DNA of 64,000 bases. It comes from Gyromitra esculenta (taxonomy: Eukaryota; Ascomycota; Pezizomycetes; Pezizales; Discinaceae). Every line of letters begins with the position of its first letter. The first letter of the stretch is position 1. Shown in pieces: positions 35,655 through 47,903 of this stretch. A program made the translations under genes and the position numbers. The notes beneath the pieces are model-generated. The model searched no databases. It was not told where the DNA came from and worked only from the letters and a program-made list of their open reading frames with translations. Where the stretch lies: contig JBCAML010000009.1 in assembly GCA_038503075.1 (NCBI GenBank), forward strand, positions 496,001 to 560,000, in the 5' to 3' direction.

Positions 35655-38600
35655 ATGGATCACTTCCAGGATGACAACCTCGACCCCTACGATTGGACCA
35701 TCGATAAGGTCATTGCTACAGTCGCTCCAGATGATAAAACGCTCGCCGAGTCGCTACAGGTCAACGAAGTGGATGGGGAGGTTCTGTTGACTGCGTGCAC
35801 CTACAAGCGGCTGAAAGATGACATCGGTATAATCCCTCTCGGAAAGAGGAGCAAGATTATACGGATCATTGAGGGTCTACGAAAGAGGAGCGCCAAGTAC
35901 ATGGATTATATTCTGGGTCTCGCTAGTAATACAGCTCTCCCGGGCGACATGGAGTCAGTTGCTGGCTCAGTTGCTGGCTCAGTTGCTGGGTATTCGCCAA
36001 GGGTAATTAGATCGTTGGAGGTTCCTGGTTTCAGTACTCCAGCGAACTCGAGGAAACGCAAGAGTAACTTCCTGAGTGGTCCTTTGACTTCGCCGCTGCG
36101 TTCCTCTGTTCCTCGTGAATTATCACCCTTACAATTACCGCCACCTTCATCGCCGCCACCGCCACAGCTGGGAACTTTGGTTGGAGTTAAGCGGAAACGA
36201 GTAAAGCCGCTGAGCCTACTTGCTGCTGGAGATGATAATTTACCATTGTTTGTTCCGGAATCAGCTCTGCATTTTGCCAACCACTCGGCTGTGAGGATCG
36301 TGCGGAACAAAGATACTGGCTTGGGTGATACTGTGCCATACTCGCAAGAACGAGCAGTTTCTGAGTCACCTTCCGTGGAAGCAATGGACCTTGATTTGGA
36401 CCTGGGAGTGGATCATGATCAGGATATGGAAGTGGATCATGATCGAGAGCTCTTGACTAGTCCGACTGAGCGACTACGTGGAAATCGTGAGGAACTTTCG
36501 AATAGGGGTGACGTGATTATGCCGATAACTTTTTCGCGGGAGGTTTCCTCGACTGCAGATGAGGAAGATCCAGTGGAGCGTGAAAAAGAGAGGAACAACT
36601 CCCGCGAAGATTTGGCTGGGGATGACGAGTCTTCAATCAGTGATGTCCCTGAAATTACAAGAGAAAAGGAACAAGAATCGGCACCACCAAAACCTAATAT
36701 CAGTGGGTTCAAGAAGGTTGAAGGTGCATCACGTAAACGTCGCTATATGCCGGTTAGAGGATTACCGATTGATGAAGTTATATACGGAAAAATCGAATTG
36801 GGCGGCGAAATTCATAGTGAGGAGGAAGATGGTGATTTTTTCATGGGTAATAATCTCTATTCCGAAGTGATGGGATTCACGCCCGTCCAAATCTTATCAT
36901 GTCCCATGGGTGATAAAGAACCCAGCAACGTGATTATTCCGGATGCAACTGCATCCGTTCTGATATCAATTGGGCACCTACTTTTAAGAGTAGACCAGGC
37001 GTGAATCCCAGGTCTTTGATAAATTTATTAATAGGATTGGTTTGTAGTATCTCAAAATAAACTTCCTGGCCAACAGAAGTACGTGGAACGTCAAATCCGG
37101 CACTTGCTACGAACCCCCGAATCAGTTACTGTTGTTCGCAAAGGCCATCTCCGCACCGGAATTAAGCCGTACCGGGGAGATCTTGTTCTTAAGCATTATC
37201 ATCAAGCGATTACCCTGTTTAACGTCCAAGGAGACGGATCCTGTAAAGTCTCTAGAGAAAATACATCGACTGTAGCACTTCCTTGGTCGGTTTCGAGAGG
37301 GATTCAAACTTCAACATCTGATACTCAGATTGTCAGATTCCAAGACCAACCAGACCGTCCACAGGCGAAACTGAACGCCGAGGATAACTCGATGCATGAT
37401 TGGGATTATCTCACCAAATGGCAGAATATCAAGGATGACGAAGAGCTCCCGCTATTCGGAGAGTCTGAATCTGAAGGCGAGTACTCGGTTGGTACTTGGG
37501 CTGAGATGGAAGCCGAAAGGGGTCCGCAGGATAAGCCAATGGGAAAAACTCATCGAGAGCCACTCACAATCGAGGAGGTTCAGCAGGTTTTGACAGAGGG
37601 CGTTAAACTGATTATCGAGAACTGGCGAGAGAAGTTTCTTCCGAGGAAGGAGGCGCAGGGTTGGAGACTCTATCGCACCGCTAAGAAGAACAGGGAGAGG
37701 AAGAAGACGGCGAGAGATGCGAAGCTTCGGATCAAGGAGCTGGACGAGAGGCTAGAGAAGATGCGGAATGAGGTGTGCGGTATTACGTGGACCCACAAAG
37801 GAAATGTCAAGAAACAGGTGAAAATTCTGCAGCCAACTGTCCAGGACCGCGAGGAACAGAAATGGCTTGTGGGTCTGATGGAGCAGAAGAAGACACCCGA
37901 GAAGCCTGAGAAGGTTGCTGGACGCGTGAAAACCATTGGAGAGTTGGAGGAGGAGGAAGCCGGACTTGATATGGAGAACGAGGATAACGATAATGATGAT
38001 GAGAGTCTCGGTAGTACAAGCGAGGATGATTACACTAGTGATGAGGATGAAGCGATGGGTGGTTTCATTGTGGCTGATACAGTGAAGGATGTTGTCAACG
38101 GGGTGGAAGTAGAGGTGGAGGGCGAAAAAGAGGTGGAAGAAGAATTGGTTAGAAAAGCAATTGAGAGAGAGCTGATAGATTCGGATGAAGGCTCTGATGA
38201 TGAAGCTCCTGGTCGAACCCAGAAAGCGAAGGAGAGCGAGAGTAAAAATAAAAACCCTATGGAAGAGATACAGGTGGAACAAGAGGACCAACCCATGACA
38301 GGAATGGGCGAAGATGAGGAACATGAGATTACTGCTGAGACAGAAGGCGAGGTTGTGCTATCTCCAGAGGTTGACAAAGACAAGGGCAAGGGCAAGGGCA
38401 AGGCCATTGCTGAATCGCCTCCCCCAGCTGTTAAAGAGGAACCTTCGGTCGCCCTGCAAGTCTTAAAGAGCCCTACCTCTATAAAGAACATCCCCATCAT
38501 TGATCTTACGATGGAAGAGTCTCCAAAGAGGACCAGCGGAAGGGGTCTTGAGCCTAGGAAAAGCCTAACCAAAATCCAGCACATCGACCTTTCGGATGAA

Positions 38601-41600
38601 GAACCAACTCCACCAGAGAAAGAGACGCCAACGTCAATACTCACACGATTGGTAAAAGATACTGACCAAAACAAGAGAGAGGCTATTAGGTTCAGAATTG
38701 ATGAATTCAAGATACCTGGTTTGTTTTCCCAAATTCTCAAACATGTAGCTATGGCTGACCTGGATAGATTTGTTTAGCATGACTACCGTTTTTGCTAGGC
38801 AGCTCCACGAAAAAAAGATCAAGAATGTTGCGGGTTTAGATGAGTATGAACACCTAGCCGATGTGGAGGTGGAAAAAAGCTTGAGACTTAAACTGAAGAT
38901 TAGGTATAATACACAAATTTACAGGCCCATCGCGCAATATTATGTAGCTTATGTGCTTGGGATAACCGGCAACAAGAAGTTGAGCCATAGTCAATTCAGG
39001 GCCATCGACGATATGGCGAAGTTTGTTAAATTTCGAAGATCCCTGATCAAGATCTTGGAGCCCTATGTCGATACTGGGCCCTTGCCAGTTACTGGGGGCC
39101 CCAGTAACCGGGAATTATCTACCCCAAAAGGAAGGGGAGCTAGAAACGGAACTAAGTAGGACCTTTAATTACTTCCAGCCAATGTTTCTATACTAACAAT
39201 CGATTTTAGTCGGAGGGGAGATCATGAATCAGATGGTGAGGCGACTCCCACTGCTAGTGGCCATCGAAAGCGGCCACGTAAAGAAATCGTGGAGGACGCC
39301 ACGGCAAAAGCGAAACGCGAGCAACTGGATAAGAAAATGAGGAATATGCAACGTAGGGCAAAAGTTCAAGAAGAGAGGATTAGATTAGCTGGAACAGGGA
39401 GTAACGTTGGCAAGGTTCGAATCAACATAGGGAAGTACGCGAAAGATAACGATATCTTCTTCCATCCTGCCCTTGCACATGTTCTAAAACCGCATCAAAT
39501 TGAAGGGATTCGATTTATGTGGCAACAATTGGTACAGACTGGTGAGAATAGAGGTGCACTATTGGCCCATACGATGGGGCTAGGGAAAACTCTGCAAGTG
39601 TGAGTGGATTTCGGAAAGTTGTGGCAGGCTTATGGTGATATCGCTGGCTAATGGTAACGTGTAGGATCGCGTTACTCTACACGTTGGCTACGGCAGCTAG
39701 TTCCCCTGATAAAAAGACTTGGGAACAAATACCTAAACATCTAAGGGTATCAAAGTCTCTGATTTTGAGCCCACCAGGATTGGTAGAGAATTGGTGGGAT
39801 GAATTTCGTAAATGGCTGCCGATGAAACCGGACACAGACGAATTAGACTTGGACAACATTGGCGAGATTATCAGAGCGGATGGCACGGTTCCATATGCTG
39901 AGCGGCTGAGGAATATTGAGAAATGGTATGCACATGGAGGAGTGCTACTGATGGGATATCAAACCTTCCGTAAGCTGACCTACCGGGTGGGGTTATCCGT
40001 GTGTGGTGCTAATGGTTGGTCAGGCCTTCTAGTTCTTAACCAAAAGGAGCCCGCAGGAGAAGAATTTTCTCGAATTAAGACTATGCTGCTTGAGGGACCT
40101 AACATTATTGTCGCCGATGAAGCACATCAGCTTAAAAATTCTACTACGAAGATTTCTGAGGCTGCACGTGGTTTCAAATCGATGTCACGAATCGCTATGA
40201 CCGGGTCGCCGTTGTCTAACAATCTTCTAGAATACTGGTCAATGATCGATTGGATTGATCCTGACTTCCTTGGCCCGAAGAAAGAATTCGAGCAGAAATA
40301 TGTTCAACCGATCAACGACGGACTATACGCGGACAGCAGCAATCCAGAAAAGCGAAAGTGCTTAAAAATGCTTACGGTACTCAAGAATGACATTGGTCCT
40401 AAAGTACACAGGATGGATATCAGTGTTATCGAAAGCGATCTTCCTGCAAAGACAGAATTCTTAATCAAGGTCCCATTGACCCCGCTGCAGTTAGATATGT
40501 AAGTATCTTCCTTTCCTCATTATTACACCCGTTACTTACTGTTATTTGCTCGTCTTCACAGGTATAAAAAATTCCTTAAAGATCCAACTACTACAGGACG
40601 GATGGGAGATATCGATATTAAGGAAGTTTCTGGGGGTAGATTTTTTGACGTCATTCATCTTATGTCACTAATCTGCAACCACCCGCTTTGCTTCGTGGAA
40701 AGATTAGAAGCACGCGAGAAGGGGAACCAAGAAACAAGGGGTCGCCCTCCCCCGAGGAAGCAGCCTATCATTAATATCCCAGATGACGATCTTGAAGACC
40801 TTGACGATCCCGATGGCGCCAATAATAAATTCATGGACGACCTCTTGAACGAGACAAACCAACCCTATCCATGGGCAAGGGATGTGATGAGTACTGTTGC
40901 GGACGAGTCTTCGCTTGAACACTCATACAAGATGATGCTGGTCAAGAGTATCATTGAATGTACGATTGAAGCCGGTGATCAGTTATTACTATTCACCCAC
41001 AGCGTCTTGACACTAGCTTTCCTTGAGAGGCACTTGGAGAAGTGGCGGTACAAGTTTCAAAAGCTCGATGGTAGAACGCAAATGAACACAAGGCAAGCAA
41101 TTACTAAGAGGTTCAACTCCCGAGAAGGGGGTAGTGTGTGTCTCATATCCACCGAGGCTGGTGGGTTGGGACTGAATCTTCCAGGAGCGAATAGAATCAT
41201 TATCTTTGATTTTAAGTGGTCACCGATGTGGGAGGAGCAGGCTGTCGGGAGGGCGTTTAGGTTGGGACAGAAAAAGCATGTCTTTGTGTACAGGTTCCAC
41301 GCTTGTGGGACATACGAAGAGATTATGCGGAACAAGGTCTTGTTCAAGAATCAGTTACATTCTAGAGTTGTGGATAAGAGGGATCCGATTCGTTATGCGA
41401 CGAAGAATGGAAGGCAATATTTTGCTGAGCCGTATGATGTTGCGAAAGAAGATCTGACGGAATTCAAAGGGAAAGATCCCCAGGTTTTAGATCATATCAT
41501 TGAAAAGTAAGTCAATATTTTCTATAAAAAAAAATCATGAACGGATGGAGGGTAGCGGATGGCCGAAGAATAGGTCTCAATATTTGAGGTTTGTTAGAAA

Positions 41601-42475
41601 CTAACTGTATTTCTTTTAGAGTCGACTTCATCCGTAGTATCCAGCTCATGGAGACCTTCCAGCGCGACGAAAATGATGCTCTGACAGAAGAGGAGATTCG
41701 TGAAACTGAAGAGATGCTTAAAGCGGAAAAGGAAATGCGCAAAGCCCAAGGGCAACAGAATGATGCTGCGCGCAGAGCCGACGCTGATTATCGCAAGTTC
41801 AACCAAGACAAGCCCAAACTCACTGAGGCTGAGTTTGCAAAGCAGGCCGAGCTACAGATCGAACAGGAGAGGCTAGCTGAGCGTAGGAGACTTTCGACTG
41901 AAGCTTCTACTTTATTGGGACTAGTGGATCCGCCTCTCCCTAAACATTACCTTTCCAGCACCCACGCTCCTGTCACTCCTCGACCTCAGGCAAATACAGC
42001 TATCCCTCCTAGGACAATAGGTCGCATTAAGGCTCCTCCTCCGCCTCCTACCCCTCCTAGCACTCACGCACCGGCTACCCCTCAAGCCAATGCGACTCTC
42101 TCCCTTAGGGCAGTAGGTCGCATTAGGGGTACACCGAATACAACTCCTAGTGCCGTTGGAAAGGAAGGAGCGCCTCCTCCACCTCCTCCAGGTAATGGGA
42201 CCTCAGTTAGCGGGCATACCGCGCCTACTCCCAAGGCCGAACCAAAACCAAAGCCTAGGCCTGTTCTGTCGTCGTCAAATCTAACTCCCCTATCACCGCC
42301 TGTACCTCCACCAACAAAGAATAAATTTGGGTTTAGCACACTCCACACATTGCCGCCTCTCTTTGATCATACTAAGAAAGATAACTCTGATAAGGGTGGG
42401 GAAAATCTTGATGAGGTTGGGAGTAAGGGAGCTAATGAAGTAGCATCTGTTGGTATCCTTAAACTGAAGGGCTGA
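35655..42475 (+). CDS. SAM-domain SNF2-family helicase, RAD54/ATRX-like (about 7 exons, ~2090 aa)
   Basis: A large nuclear ATP-dependent DNA translocase. An N-terminal SAM domain (about residues 13-78, YDWTIDKVIATV... LKDDIGIIPLG) begins the protein, as in the filamentous-fungal subgroup. A long acidic/Ser-rich region follows, then the conserved KYVERQIRHLLR and WDYLTKWQNI segments, then the ATPase: motif I HTMGLGKT, motif II ADEAHQLK, motif III MTGSPLSNN, motif V STEAGGLGLNLPGA and motif VI QAVGRAFRLGQ. A Pro-rich tail ends the protein. Exons 3-7 are 38768-39155, 39210-39599, 39665-40498, 40562-41506 and 41620-42475, and their phases agree. Two joins are less sure. Exon 1 (from 35655) ends near 36846 (GTAATA donor) or as late as 36989, and exon 2 starts at 37035, 37048 or 37077. 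The 38719-38767 intron is only 49 bp. A 12-bp tandem repeat (35955-35989) encodes SVAG three times. Confidence 0.88.
35955..35989 (+). repeat. 12-bp coding tandem repeat (SVAG x3) in the helicase gene
   Basis: Three near-perfect copies of TCAGTTGCTGGC keep the frame and add SVAG units after the SAM domain. Copy number may vary between strains. Confidence 0.85.
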
Positions 42476-43795
42476 TGGTGGTTGAAGTGATTGCCTTCTA
42501 TTTTCTCTTTTATTTTCTTCATTCGCTTAACATTCTAGGGTGCATTCGAGTAAAGGGCTGTGGGGCAGGAAATGGTGTTGAAGAGGGATTGTTTTGCGCA
42601 TTGTTACGGCGTTTTTGGTATTTTCTATGTCTGAAAACGTCTGCCTATTTTGCATATGATTTACCTTTTGTACGGCGCGGAGCTTTTGGTTGAAAGTTCC
42701 TTAGTTTCTTTTATTTTGTACACCTTATATCAATAGCCTTTTCCTAAAAGCGTTCTTAATATTTCTTTTGAGTGAGCTACATTGAGGATTAACGCCTATA
42801 AAGTATTGCCTGTTGTTTCATGATGAGGGGTTAAAGTTTAGTTGTTGGTTTTATATTCATAGCCACCGCTAAAATTCGGGTGGTGGCAATAGTGTTACCC
42901 TGAAGCAGAATAATGGAGAAATGTCACTTAAGCCTTTTGGTAGGCACTCTTGGCATAAATGCAGGGGTCCGGATTAACTTGCGTGGACAAAAGTTTTCTG
43001 CGTCTTTTTACACCATGCGAAGAATCTCATTTGCTACCAGTATCTGCGATAGATCAGGCTGCGCAATCACCCGACTTTACTGCGGCCTGTACGATGTCCT
43101 GTGCGACTTGTTCTTCTTTGCCCATACCTCATACCGTAGTGGCTAGCGAGATTCGTTTTAACGCGCGTACAACCCCTTGAAGAGCACCGATGCATTTTGA
43201 GGGATATTGTTATTATTGCTTCTTTTTCTACTTGCATTGGTACCATAATGGGCTTCATCGAACACTACATGTAGATACGTTCAGTATTCGCCAATACTAT
43301 CGTGGAGATGCGGGGCTTGAGGTTTAGGTTCTGACGGCTTTAGCGAGTAGGCATGTACTGGTCAGAGAGCTCCTCATTGCCCAGTCTTGTTTCTGCGCAA
43401 GAGGCTCTACTAGTGTGATGATAATGACTGTTTGGTTTGGTACGAGTCAGTAGCTCTACCCTGCACTTATAGAGCCCTATTAATACAACCATCAAAGCTA
43501 CCAGGCAATTAAGAGAGATAACCAAGGCTCTAAGAACGGGCATAGGAGGGATAAGGAAAGCTTTTTAAATGTACTCTTGAAGGATTTTTTCGAGTATTGG
43601 GTAAATTTTGCTTTCGCTGCTTGCTATAGGCCAACCCGTGGCAGTTTGAGCCTCATCAAGGCGGTGTATCAACAGGGATCAACAGGGTGGCACAAGGCTG
43701 TATTCTTGGAAAATCGGTGTTTACCCCGTGGTACATCCTGCAAGCCAGCGTCGAGCGGCTGTGGGCGCGAAATCTGTCTCATAGGATTGTGGGGT
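42476..43795. other. Spacer downstream of the helicase
   Basis: T-rich 3' region of the helicase, then AT-rich DNA with a TACATGTA at about 43266. Short frames at 42.9-43.8 kb lie in overlapping registers and I do not support them. Confidence 0.5.
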
Positions 43796-43803
43796 TATAT
43801 ATA
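43796..43803 (+). promoter_or_regulatory. TATATATA box of the 341-aa membrane protein gene
   Basis: TATATATA lies 106 bp before the ATG at 43909, the usual position of a fungal TATA element relative to a short leader. Confidence 0.5.
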
Positions 43804-43908
43804 CTCTTAAATACTGAGGACCTTCCCATCCTGAGCAGGCCAGTATACTACGCCTGCTCATCCAGGGCAGGGACTCGAAAATCCTCTTCCTCAGACTCCT
43901 TGCTCGCT

Positions 43909-44934
43909 ATGAATCGAAATATGCTATTCGATTGCCGCTGGTTGCCGTGCATCTTTCTAGGCATTCTAGCGCTGTTTCCTTTGCTTGCGCTTGCCGTCCC
44001 CACCAAGTCCCAGCATACCGCCCAGCCAGCTGCTATTATCGAAGAGCGAAACGATCCCCAGCCTTGCGGCTTTGCAGGAGACGATAATACCTATGGCCTC
44101 GGCATTCGTCTCGGCGTCTACTTCCAGTGGATAACCTCGTCGCTGGCATACAACTTCGTCCCCGAGGAGGCTGTAACAATGCGAGGCGTCAACAACTGTT
44201 TCCAAGCCTCGATGTTCGCAGGTCTACTTTTCATCACGATCACGAAGGGCTCCAACCTGTATGCCGTGGAAGCATTTATCATGCTTATCTTTTGCGTGGG
44301 CGGTGTCTGTTCTGGCGATAATGCCCCGGGAGAAGCAGGAGCCCCGAGGCAGCCAAAGAGATTTGCATATCACGACACGTCCTCGCCGGGATCGATTTTC
44401 CGGGTCCTGTTGGCTGTAGCCTTTTGCGCTTACGGTGTGTGGTTTACTTTCCACGGAATGGACAACATGCAACATCCGTCCTGCAGCACTTTCGCGTTCT
44501 TTTTCGCTCGTGTCAATCTCTACAACTGGTTCCGCACATTCTTGAAAATCTCGTTTGCGATTGGTGCAATCTCGTTTGCGATGTCTATCCTCATGGTAGT
44601 CTTGTTGCCTTTCAAGTGCTTCAGCTGTCTAAGCAGCAAGAAGGAGACTGCGGGTCCTTCCAGTGGTTCGTCGTTTAGTTCTCGTACTAGTACTATTGGA
44701 GTTTCTGCGCCTAGCAGTTCGAAGCCCTACGCTGCGGCAAGTGCTGGGCCTAGCGGTGCACTTATCATGTTTATTATCGCGGTGGAATTGATAATACGGT
44801 GGAATCACATCTCGGGCGTCGATAGTCTTGGCTCAACAGGACAGTTGCTGCCGTTGATTATTGGAGTTGGTGGGATGTATCGGGTGATCTATCGGTTGAT
44901 TTCGAATTTTTTTAAAACTAAACCTGAAATATAG
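43909..44934 (+). CDS. Uncharacterised fungal multi-pass membrane protein with signal peptide (341 aa)
   Basis: A single exon starting at the ATG before NRNMLFDCRW. The frame is open upstream, but the TATA box and the signal-like sequence (about residues 10-31, PCIFLGILALFPLLALAVP) favour this start. The conserved-looking block CGFAGDDNTYGLGIRLGVYFQ (about 58-78) is the signature of a widespread but uncharacterised family of fungal integral membrane proteins that share a GNxDLYGLGIRxGxYxQW motif. Hydrophobic segments follow at about 93-115, 118-135, 157-178, 200-230, 270-285 and 300-325, with a Ser-rich loop (about 238-265) between the later ones. Function is unknown. No neighbour suggests a pathway. 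Confidence 0.75.
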   Translation: MNRNMLFDCRWLPCIFLGILALFPLLALAVPTKSQHTAQPAAIIEERNDPQPCGFAGDDNTYGLGIRLGVYFQWITSSLAYNFVPEEAVTMRGVNNCFQASMFAGLLFITITKGSNLYAVEAFIMLIFCVGGVCSGDNAPGEAGAPRQPKRFAYHDTSSPGSIFRVLLAVAFCAYGVWFTFHGMDNMQHPSCSTFAFFFARVNLYNWFRTFLKISFAIGAISFAMSILMVVLLPFKCFSCLSSKKETAGPSSGSSFSSRTSTIGVSAPSSSKPYAAASAGPSGALIMFIIAVELIIRWNHISGVDSLGSTGQLLPLIIGVGGMYRVIYRLISNFFKTKPEI

Positions 44935-46115
44935 GGGGGGAGGGGGTTTATTTTATTTCAGAAAAAAAAGTTGGTTTTATTTAAGGATGGCTTGGAGTTT
45001 TATGTATTTAAATGATTTATCAACGAGACATGGATTACGGGATTATAATATAGGTAGATTCTCAACTACGTTTATACCATCATCAATTTCATTTAGATTC
45101 TGCGTGCGCAGAAAATGCACTTTATGTTATGCCCTTAGCTAAACTCCCAATACCCTAGCCACACGTACAGCCCCTAGCCCCCTATTGGGTTTCTAACTAG
45201 CTTTTTACCAAAATCTAAAGATCCTACTTTGCCACTAGCCCCCCAAGTAAAGCACCCCTAAAACTACTCCAAGTTCGTAATAATCGAGACTGATAGTGGT
45301 TGGATCATGGCGTAAATAAGCTTCTTGCTGATCTTTCTCGCTAATCTTGCATGACGTTAGCTGGGATGAGACACCTGAAGACTACACGTAAGCATGAAGC
45401 TACTACCACTAGAGTGCTGGGTTCGGGTTTAACATGCAAATTCTAAGCGGTGGATGGTTGAGTGATCAAATAAGTTAGAATCTGTTCTAGGGACCAGTCT
45501 TTGTTAACTAGGCCGTCTCGGTCAATATCTAATCTTTGATGGTAGTAACACGCGGGTTTCATCTTTGGATGGCTGGGGCAGGATGAATGCCAGTGCCAAT
45601 GATCGACACGCACACGTTAACTTAACTCAATTTCAAAAACTCGAATAACTACATGTACATGTATACGTACTCGAGACTGTTCGCTACAGGGATTTGCGAA
45701 TATATCAAATATATCAAAAAAATAAACACACAATATATCACCCCCACAGAGAACAAGAGCTGGAAAAAAAAACACCCAAGACAAATATCCCCCTCCCCCC
45801 TCGGTCCTAAAGAAATAAACTTAGAATTCCCCCGGGCCCCACCTAATCTCCCTCCCTCGTTCCCCCCCTCAACTGCAACTCCTCAACCCGCATCATCGGC
45901 CCCACCCCATTCCACACCGGCCACCTCCTCCTCGCACCCGCGAACGACGACAGTATTCTAGTCTTCCCATTACTAGCCCTAAGCTTCAAAGCCTCCATCA
46001 GCGTCGGCTGCTTAAACCCCGTAGTTCTCCTCTCTGCAGCTGGGCACCCGTTTTCACTGCACTTATACTGCGCTACTCTACGTTTTTGGAATCCGCCATA
46101 GTAGTACTCCTGGAG
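44935..46115. other. AT-rich spacer with C-rich islands
   Basis: No supported gene. It contains two overlapping TACATGTA palindromes at about 45649-45662. A Pro-rich plus-strand frame at 45.7-45.96 kb has no recognisable domain. Confidence 0.45.
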
Positions 46116-46829
46116 CTAATAAATATCATCAGCTCTTTTTTTCATTCCTGGCTCTCTTTTTCTAATGGGGTGGGGTGGGGTGGCCGTATATACCCCGTTG
46201 CATTCACTAATAGGCTTCACCGAACAAGGGGCTTTTGTAATTGTAATTGTATTTGTCTGTAGTGCTGCTGCTTCTGCTGCTGCTGTGAGAGGTCTGTAGA
46301 CAGCTTGGCCAGAAAAACGGTTCCCGGGACGGCGGCGGCTGGCTTCGGTGAGATTGCTGGCGATGGGTATTAATTCGGGGAATATTTTGTAGAGGCTTAC
46401 GCTTGTCAGTAGCTTTTGTTGACCCGAGTTCGTGCCACGAGGGAGGGATCCGGAGGGTGATGCGGTAATGATCCGTGAGCGAGAGCTGGAGGCTGCGGTA
46501 GTTGGATTTCTGGCAGGATCGGTAGATGGTGTTTTGGACTGGCATTTTGGGGGCTTGGAGTGCTGGTTTGGGGGTGTTATAGATACTGGGGGTGGGGGAT
46601 TTGGTGGATTTTGCTTCGCGGTTTTGGTGTTGGGGCTGCTGTCTTCGGGCCAAAAGGGGTGGTTCTTCTGGGGAGACATGGAAATATGAGAAATATGCTC
46701 TGGCATGGGTTGTGATGGTAGGAAGTTACGGTTAGAGTGTGGAATCTCTTGGAGTGGTGGGGAGAAGATTTGATCCTGTTTTTTTTTTTTTTTACTGAGA
46801 TTGGCTTTAAAACTAACTTGTTCTGGCAT
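46116..46829 (-). CDS. Hypothetical Pro/Ser-rich protein (237 aa), weak
   Basis: A minus-strand frame with a true ATG. It is Pro/Ser/Lys-rich (many NPPNPPPP-like runs) with a poly-Lys stretch near the start that comes from a T run in the DNA. A GTAAGC...GCCAG pair inside could be a 44-bp intron, which would replace the segment after KLLTS. No domain was recognised and the composition alone could come from low-complexity DNA, so it is listed as possible only. Confidence 0.22.
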   Translation of the reverse strand: MPEQVSFKANLSKKKKKQDQIFSPPLQEIPHSNRNFLPSQPMPEHISHISMSPQKNHPFWPEDSSPNTKTAKQNPPNPPPPVSITPPNQHSKPPKCQSKTPSTDPARNPTTAASSSRSRIITASPSGSLPRGTNSGQQKLLTSVSLYKIFPELIPIASNLTEASRRRPGNRFSGQAVYRPLTAAAEAAALQTNTITITKAPCSVKPISECNGVYTATPPHPIRKREPGMKKRADDIY

Positions 46830-47393
46830 TGCGTTTTATTTTTACTTACGATCTTTATAGCGCTAATGAATGTAGAGCGCAAAGTCCCGATGGTTGGTCT
46901 GATATAGAATAAACGGGTTTACGGAGGGCGACGAGTCCAAAAGTGGGATATTTTATACAGATTAGAAACACAATATTCTTCGTGAGAAAAGATGGGAGAG
47001 CGGCCTGCAGCGGTAAGCGCGAAAAGACTGAAATTACTATGTTTATTCAACTTTTATAAGACTAGATTACTATTCTAGTAGCTGTCAAGAGGATATAAAT
47101 CCAACCAAGAAGTCATCATGCCGAGGCCCTAATGCATTAGAATGCGAGATTGACAATTTAGAAAGAATCAAACAGTCAAGGTAAAGGTAAAGGTAACAGT
47201 GAAATAAAAGTTCAATTAAAGGGTATTAGTTGAGACGACGACATAGTATAGAGAAATTGGGTGGTAATGACATAAAGAAATAACGCCATCAGTTGCGGTA
47301 AATGAATTTTGATTCCTGAACACCAATTATATTAGTATTGATCGAAAGAAAGAAAGAAAAGGATGAATGGACGGACGGATGAATACATACCCA
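46830..47393. other. Spacer
   Basis: AT-rich, with short AAAGG and GAAA runs (about 47180-47200 and 47345-47360). It is probably the 3' flank of the ankyrin gene. Nothing else is visible. Confidence 0.45.
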
Positions 47394-47903
47394 TCATACT
47401 TTTCGATTCAAACCAGGGTAATAATCGAGGAAGATACCGATCAACCTCATATGCCCTGAATCCCGCACAAGTTTCCATGCAGAAGCACAATAGAAATTCG
47501 GCAGAGTAGGGTCCGCATCAAAATCAAATAACACTCTAATCAGCTTTTCCTGAAGACCCAGTCCAACCCCATACTCCCAACCCCTCATTCTTGGCCTCCG
47601 TCTCTTGATCATCTTGCACTCGGCAAGATAACACCGAACTCCATGGTGAAGTGCGGTATCGCCCCCTATGAAATCCCGTTCGCCGATATTCACCTCTTTA
47701 CCCTCTAGGAACATCCGACATATTTCGGCGTGACCCATCTTGACAGCAATATCGAATGCCCTCCCGCCGATGCTATCGCGCGCGTTAATAGACGCTCCAT
47801 GCTCAAGAAGTATCCTGACGGTCTCGGCATGGCCACCCTGGCAGGCCAGCATGAGCGGCGTACTTCCGCCATTGCAATTATCGGGGAGATCGATCAGTAG
47901 CAT
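47394..47903 (-). CDS. Small ankyrin-repeat protein (169 aa)
   Basis: Two clear ankyrin repeats follow the start: GSTPLMLACQGGHAETVRIL with LEHGASINARD, then a diverged unit FDIAVKMGHAEICRMFLEGK. Another partial unit is DTALHHGV, and a terminal one contains LIRVLFDFDADPTLPN. Ankyrin repeats are protein-binding scaffolds, and no catalytic part is present. I chose the ATG before LLIDLPDN. The frame is open another 46 codons upstream, but that part reads like leader sequence. The gene is divergent from the citrate synthase, with about 1.35 kb between starts. It is short for a fungal ankyrin protein and may be a fragment of a larger one. Confidence 0.65.
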   Translation of the reverse strand: MLLIDLPDNCNGGSTPLMLACQGGHAETVRILLEHGASINARDSIGGRAFDIAVKMGHAEICRMFLEGKEVNIGERDFIGGDTALHHGVRCYLAECKMIKRRRPRMRGWEYGVGLGLQEKLIRVLFDFDADPTLPNFYCASAWKLVRDSGHMRLIGIFLDYYPGLNRKV

